DNA from: Candidatus Bathyarchaeota archaeon
Lineage (GTDB): Archaea; Thermoproteota; Bathyarchaeia; Bathyarchaeales; B26-1
Length of the DNA: 9,434 bases
Reading direction: 5' to 3'
Assembly (NCBI GenBank): GCA_018396795.1
Contig: JAGTRH010000037.1
Coordinates: 1-9,434 of the forward strand
Part shown: piece by piece, positions 6,888 through 9,434 of the stretch
How positions within the stretch are numbered: the first letter of the stretch is position 1
Layout: every line of letters begins with the position of its first letter
Notes under the pieces: generated by a model
The model's database searches: none
Told to the model about the DNA's origin: nothing
What the model saw: only the letters and a program-made list of their open reading frames with translations
Made by a program: the position numbers and the translations under genes

Positions 6888-8096
6888 TTATTTCCAGAAG
6901 GATGGAGGAGCTACTTCAGGTTTTCCTTCTAGCTCGAGCATTATAACCGTGTCTATGGGATCCGGTGGGGTTTTTGGGAGACCTCGGATAAATAGGCGGT
7001 CTCCCTTCTGCTCAAATGGCAGTGATTTTTCAGTTGCTAATAAATGTGCTTTAACAACTTTGTTCTTTATTCCAGCCACACATGCCTCCTTACCTGGCCA
7101 ATATAAGATATGTACATAGATTACATTACCCTTGGCTGTAACAAGCCCAAGGTGGCTAGCCCCAAACGGCGCTGCTCCCGCACCATAAATTGATTCACCG
7201 TTCTCCTTAAGCCACTCGCCTACAACCCTAAGTCTACGCTTATATTTTTCTGGTATGCTTCCGTCGGCTTTAGGACCAACATTAAAGAGTAGGTTACCAT
7301 TTCCAGCAACACAACGAACCAATAGCCGAACTATCTCAAGCGGGCTCTTCAAGTGCTTATCGCCCGCATGGTAGCCCCACCAAGATTCATCTATAGTCAT
7401 ACAGGACTCCCAAGGTCTATCAAAATATCTTATTTGCTGCTCGGGCGTCTCAAAATCCTCTGGCAGACCGGAACGATTATTAATGATTATATCCGGCTGT
7501 AGACTGCGAACCATAGAGTTTAAGCGTTGGGACTGCCAATCTTCAGACGTGTAAGGCCATGCGCCATCATACCAAAGTATATCTATCTTTCCATAATTGC
7601 TCATTAACTCGCGGACCTGTTCATGCACATACTCACGGAATTTAGCCCAACCCTCTGGATTTTTGGTGGGCCCCTCCCAATATTCTGGCCAACGCCAATC
7701 TAGCAATGAATAGTAGAAGCCCACTCGTAGGCCAGCTTTGTGACATGCCTCAACGTACTCAGCGATGAAGTCTCTCTTTGCAGCAGACTTAACTGATGTG
7801 AAATCAGAGACTTTGCTATCCCAAAGGCAAAAACCGTCGTGATGTCTAGTTGTCAACACAATGTAGCGCATACCAGCCTCTTTAGCCAAAGAGACCCATT
7901 CATCAGCGTTAAATCTTTTGGGATTAAATTTCCTAGCAAACTTGGCATACTCGGCTTTGGGTATACGCTCAAAGAACATCACCCACTCGCCGCGAGCTGG
8001 AATAGCATATAAACCCCAATGAATAAACATACCAAACCTAGCCTCTATCCACCACTTTAATCTCTCCGGAACTTTAAACGTTCTTTCAGAAGACAT
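6888..8096 (-). CDS. Alpha-L-fucosidase, glycoside hydrolase family 29
   Basis: The 402-residue enzyme should hydrolyse terminal alpha-L-fucose with retention. The N-terminal two thirds is a TIM-like barrel. FGMFIHWGLYA (21-31) opens the active site, YIVLTTRHHDGF (78-89) gives the fucose-binding His pair H85/H86, and ILWYDGAW (173-180) holds the nucleophile D177. RPWESCMT (227-234) offers E230 as likely acid/base, with E216 in DFETPEQ as an alternative; this WE(S/T)CMT pattern is often seen in the more linkage-selective GH29 subgroup. GNGNLLFNVGP (265-275) closes the barrel. Residues from about 305 form a short C-terminal beta domain ending at 402. There is no signal peptide or membrane anchor, so it probably acts in the cytosol on imported or recycled glycans. 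The ATG has a GGAGAGGGG-type site nine bases upstream. The gene is uninterrupted, unlike the Saccharolobus solfataricus fucosidase, which needs a frameshift. A sugar oxidoreductase gene lies upstream and purS downstream. Confidence 0.93.
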   Translation of the reverse strand: MSSERTFKVPERLKWWIEARFGMFIHWGLYAIPARGEWVMFFERIPKAEYAKFARKFNPKRFNADEWVSLAKEAGMRYIVLTTRHHDGFCLWDSKVSDFTSVKSAAKRDFIAEYVEACHKAGLRVGFYYSLLDWRWPEYWEGPTKNPEGWAKFREYVHEQVRELMSNYGKIDILWYDGAWPYTSEDWQSQRLNSMVRSLQPDIIINNRSGLPEDFETPEQQIRYFDRPWESCMTIDESWWGYHAGDKHLKSPLEIVRLLVRCVAGNGNLLFNVGPKADGSIPEKYKRRLRVVGEWLKENGESIYGAGAAPFGASHLGLVTAKGNVIYVHILYWPGKEACVAGIKNKVVKAHLLATEKSLPFEQKGDRLFIRGLPKTPPDPIDTVIMLELEGKPEVAPPSFWK

Positions 8097-8105
8097 TCAC
8101 TAATA

Positions 8106-8114
8106 CCCCTCTCC
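8106..8114 (-). promoter_or_regulatory. Ribosome binding site of the fucosidase
   Basis: GGAGAGGGG on the minus strand lies nine bases before ATG at 8096. It implies a short leader and not a leaderless message for this gene. Confidence 0.5.
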
Positions 8115-8141
8115 TAATCCCTCTTAGCAAATTTATTGAAA

Positions 8142-8153
8142 TATAATTTATAT
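8142..8153 (-). promoter_or_regulatory. Candidate TATA box of the fucosidase gene
   Basis: The minus strand reads ATATAAATTATA inside the 90-base gap between the oxidoreductase and the fucosidase. Initiation about 27 bases downstream would fall near 8121 and leave a leader of about 25 bases that contains the ribosome binding site. It is the most AT-rich stretch of the gap. It indicates that the fucosidase can be transcribed apart from the upstream sugar genes. Confidence 0.5.
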
Positions 8154-8155
8154 CT

Positions 8156-8173
8156 AGAGTTTTGGCAAACTCT
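8156..8173. repeat. 7-bp perfect inverted repeat, candidate operator or terminator
   Basis: AGAGTTT (8156-8162) and AAACTCT (8167-8173) are exact reverse complements separated by four bases (TGGC). The repeat lies 13 bases after the oxidoreductase stop and ends two bases before the candidate TATA box of the fucosidase. It could be a hairpin ending the upstream transcript, although no T-run follows it on the minus strand. It could also be a dyad bound by a regulator over the BRE of the fucosidase promoter. The missing T-run makes the operator reading slightly preferable. Confidence 0.45.
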
Positions 8174-8186
8174 CTCCATGTTAGAA

Positions 8187-9200
8187 TTAAATTGGAAGCC
8201 TGATTGGTTTCCCGGCCTCCATAGACATGTTAGCTGCTATGGTAACTTCCATAGTCTTTAGTCCATCATCATAAGTGCACAGAACCTTAGTTGGGTCGTT
8301 AAGGCGCACTGCCTCTATAAAAGCATAGTCCTCTATCTCAAATATATTTGGCTCGCCTGGAACCTCTAGCGGCTCCTTATTTAAACGTAGCAGCCTTAGA
8401 TTATGCTCCCATCCAGAGAATAACGCCGTCGTCTTGCCGGCATATATACTTAATGTCACGCCTCCTCCTCCACCATTTGATGAACATGAAGCCCAAAAGC
8501 TTCCAACAGCTCCTCTAACAAACTTCATATTAACTACGCTTGCATCTTCAATATTATATTCTGGCGCAACATTTCTATTAAATCCCCTCGCAGGATACGC
8601 ATGAACTTCCTCGACCTCACCACACAGAAACCTAGCTAAGTCAACAGTATGCGTCACCTGCTCATGGAACTGTCCACCACTTAATTCCTTTCTTATCCAC
8701 CAATTCCATATTGGCACCCCTGGCGACATTTTTGGTGTTCCACCAATCCAACCACCCAAAACTAGTATTGGCGGATCTTCGCGAAGAATCTCCCTTACCA
8801 TGCGAATGCTCTTTCTATAGCGGTTCATGTATCCAACGCTTGTGATAAGACCTCTCTTTTTGACCTCTGAAGAAATCCTCCTGGCTTGCTCAAGATTCAA
8901 GTGTATTGGCTTCTCGACAAAAAATGGTATACCATGCTCTATAGCCACCATCTCAGAGCCATGTGCATATGGCGGAATGCAGAAAAACGCCGCATCAACC
9001 TCAACTCTATCGAACATATCTTCAGCCCTATCAAAAATCTTAGCGTCGCTGGCACCAAACTTCTCAGCAGCCGCTCTAGCTCGGCTCAGATCTGTATCGC
9101 AGAATGCAACAAGCAAAACAGCTGGATTTTTAATGAGACCTTTCATGTGTTCCGCAGCAATTCCACCGCAACCAACAAACCCAATCCGGATTTTCTCCAA
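8187..9200 (-). CDS. Gfo/Idh/MocA-family sugar oxidoreductase
   Basis: This 337-residue NAD(P)-dependent dehydrogenase has the usual family length. The Rossmann loop GFVGCGGIAAEH is at 7-18, with an acidic CDTD at 34-37 that favours NAD. FFCIPPYAH (72-80) leads to the family hallmark VEKP (95-98) with K97. The C-terminal alpha/beta domain carries GGQFHEQVTHTVDLARFL (175-192), where H184 is the likely catalytic His. The position often held by Asp in GGxLxDxGxH members is Glu (E180), as in the EQxTH subgroup. Members oxidise or reduce sugars, inositols or sugar acids; the substrate here cannot be read from sequence. It follows a sugar isomerase/epimerase gene by 29 bases and precedes the fucosidase, so a role in sugar breakdown, possibly of fucose-containing glycans, is inferred. 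The start is TTG with GGGTGAT five bases upstream and an in-frame TAA two codons before it. Confidence 0.9.
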   Translation of the reverse strand: MEKIRIGFVGCGGIAAEHMKGLIKNPAVLLVAFCDTDLSRARAAAEKFGASDAKIFDRAEDMFDRVEVDAAFFCIPPYAHGSEMVAIEHGIPFFVEKPIHLNLEQARRISSEVKKRGLITSVGYMNRYRKSIRMVREILREDPPILVLGGWIGGTPKMSPGVPIWNWWIRKELSGGQFHEQVTHTVDLARFLCGEVEEVHAYPARGFNRNVAPEYNIEDASVVNMKFVRGAVGSFWASCSSNGGGGGVTLSIYAGKTTALFSGWEHNLRLLRLNKEPLEVPGEPNIFEIEDYAFIEAVRLNDPTKVLCTYDDGLKTMEVTIAANMSMEAGKPIRLPI

Positions 9201-9205
9201 AAATT

Positions 9206-9212
9206 ATCACCC
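9206..9212 (-). promoter_or_regulatory. Ribosome binding site GGGTGAT deciding a TTG start
   Basis: GGGTGAT on the minus strand lies five bases upstream of TTG at 9200. It is a strong match to the archaeal 16S rRNA tail. A TAA in the same frame just upstream rules out an earlier start. Confidence 0.7.
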
Positions 9213-9229
9213 AACAAAGGCAGATTATT

Positions 9230-9434
9230 CTACAATAGGCTCCTTAAGTATTTTACACACTTCGGAAGCTCTTCTTCCGGATTCCCCGGTATACCGCATT
9301 CAAGCGCCATAAAGTTTTTGTAGCCAATCTTTTTAAGACTGAGAAAGCCAGATTTGAAGTCTGTATGCCCGTATCCCGGCAATAGGCGGTTGCTGTCTGC
9401 CAAGTGGACGTGCATTATGTAGCCGCCTGCTCTC
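9230..9434 (-). CDS. Sugar phosphate isomerase/epimerase family protein, C-terminal end only
   Basis: The reading frame stays open to the window edge, so the gene is cut there and only the last 67 residues are visible. They contain HVHLADSNR followed by PGYGHTDF and then MALECGIPG. This is the end pattern of xylose-isomerase-like TIM-barrel proteins (sugar phosphate isomerase/epimerase, AP-endonuclease-2 fold). The His residues of HVH and the Glu of ALEC are probably among the metal ligands or catalytic residues. An internal ATG at 9415 is in the middle of a conserved strand and is not the real start. The gene lies 29 bases before the Gfo/Idh/MocA oxidoreductase, and isomerase/epimerase plus oxidoreductase is a common pairing in sugar-catabolic clusters. 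The substrate is unknown. Confidence 0.82.
   Translation of the reverse strand, partial: RAGGYIMHVHLADSNRLLPGYGHTDFKSGFLSLKKIGYKNFMALECGIPGNPEEELPKCVKYLRSLL

Noticed and set aside
6888..8096. A programmed frameshift as in the Saccharolobus fucosidase.
   Set aside because: All GH29 motifs lie in one continuous frame with no break, so no recoding is needed.
8460..8475. A run of five glycine codons in the oxidoreductase (residues 243-247), considered as a possible frameshift or repeat-expansion site.
   Set aside because: The frame continues normally on both sides, and glycine-rich turns are common at this place in the C-terminal domain.
8827..9323. Two long plus-strand open frames (161 and 145 residues) across the oxidoreductase gene.
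   Set aside because: They lie opposite a clear Gfo/Idh/MocA gene and have no recognisable motif. They are antisense shadows.

Overview
The window looks like a piece of an archaeal chromosome. The purine enzyme is the split PurS/PurL/PurQ form. Upstream regions carry TATA-like boxes at archaeal spacing. Ribosome binding sites are strong GGAGGTG/GGGTGAT types, and three of the starts I prefer are TTG codons. Base composition is moderately AT-leaning and looks uniform, with no sign of a recent insertion. An uncultured, possibly thermophilic member of the Thermoproteota/Bathyarchaeia area is my best guess; that placement is inference only. All genes read on the minus strand, so transcription runs from high to low coordinates, and coding density is high.

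In transcription order, the right-hand part (9434 to 6888) is a sugar block. It holds the C-terminal end of a sugar phosphate isomerase/epimerase-type TIM barrel (cut by the window edge), a Gfo/Idh/MocA-family NAD(P)-dependent sugar oxidoreductase, and a complete GH29 alpha-L-fucosidase without a signal peptide. A 90-base gap separates the oxidoreductase from the fucosidase. That gap holds a 7-bp inverted repeat directly abutting a TATA-like box, so the fucosidase probably has its own, perhaps regulated, promoter.

The middle part (6831 to 3376) is a purSLQ operon for formylglycinamidine ribonucleotide (FGAM) synthase. purS and purL overlap by ATGA, and purL and purQ are 7 bases apart once purQ is started at its better-supported ATG. 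A TTAATTAA box about 27 bases upstream of purS suggests a leaderless or nearly leaderless transcript.

The left-hand part (3345 to 61) continues in the same direction with short gaps (30, 25 and 47 bases). It holds a PfkB-family sugar kinase, a double-SIS protein of the AgaS (amino-sugar-6-phosphate deaminase/ketose-aldose isomerase) family, and a dehydrogenase resembling 2,4-diaminopentanoate dehydrogenase. The first two together suggest use of an amino sugar phosphate, for example GalN6P to tagatose-6P to tagatose-1,6-bisphosphate. The role of the third is unknown. The window therefore joins ordinary purine synthesis to two sugar-handling modules. The most interesting parts are the kinase/SIS/dehydrogenase trio and the fucosidase control region. 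No RNA genes, CRISPR arrays, insertion sequences or stretches over 300 bases without a gene were seen.
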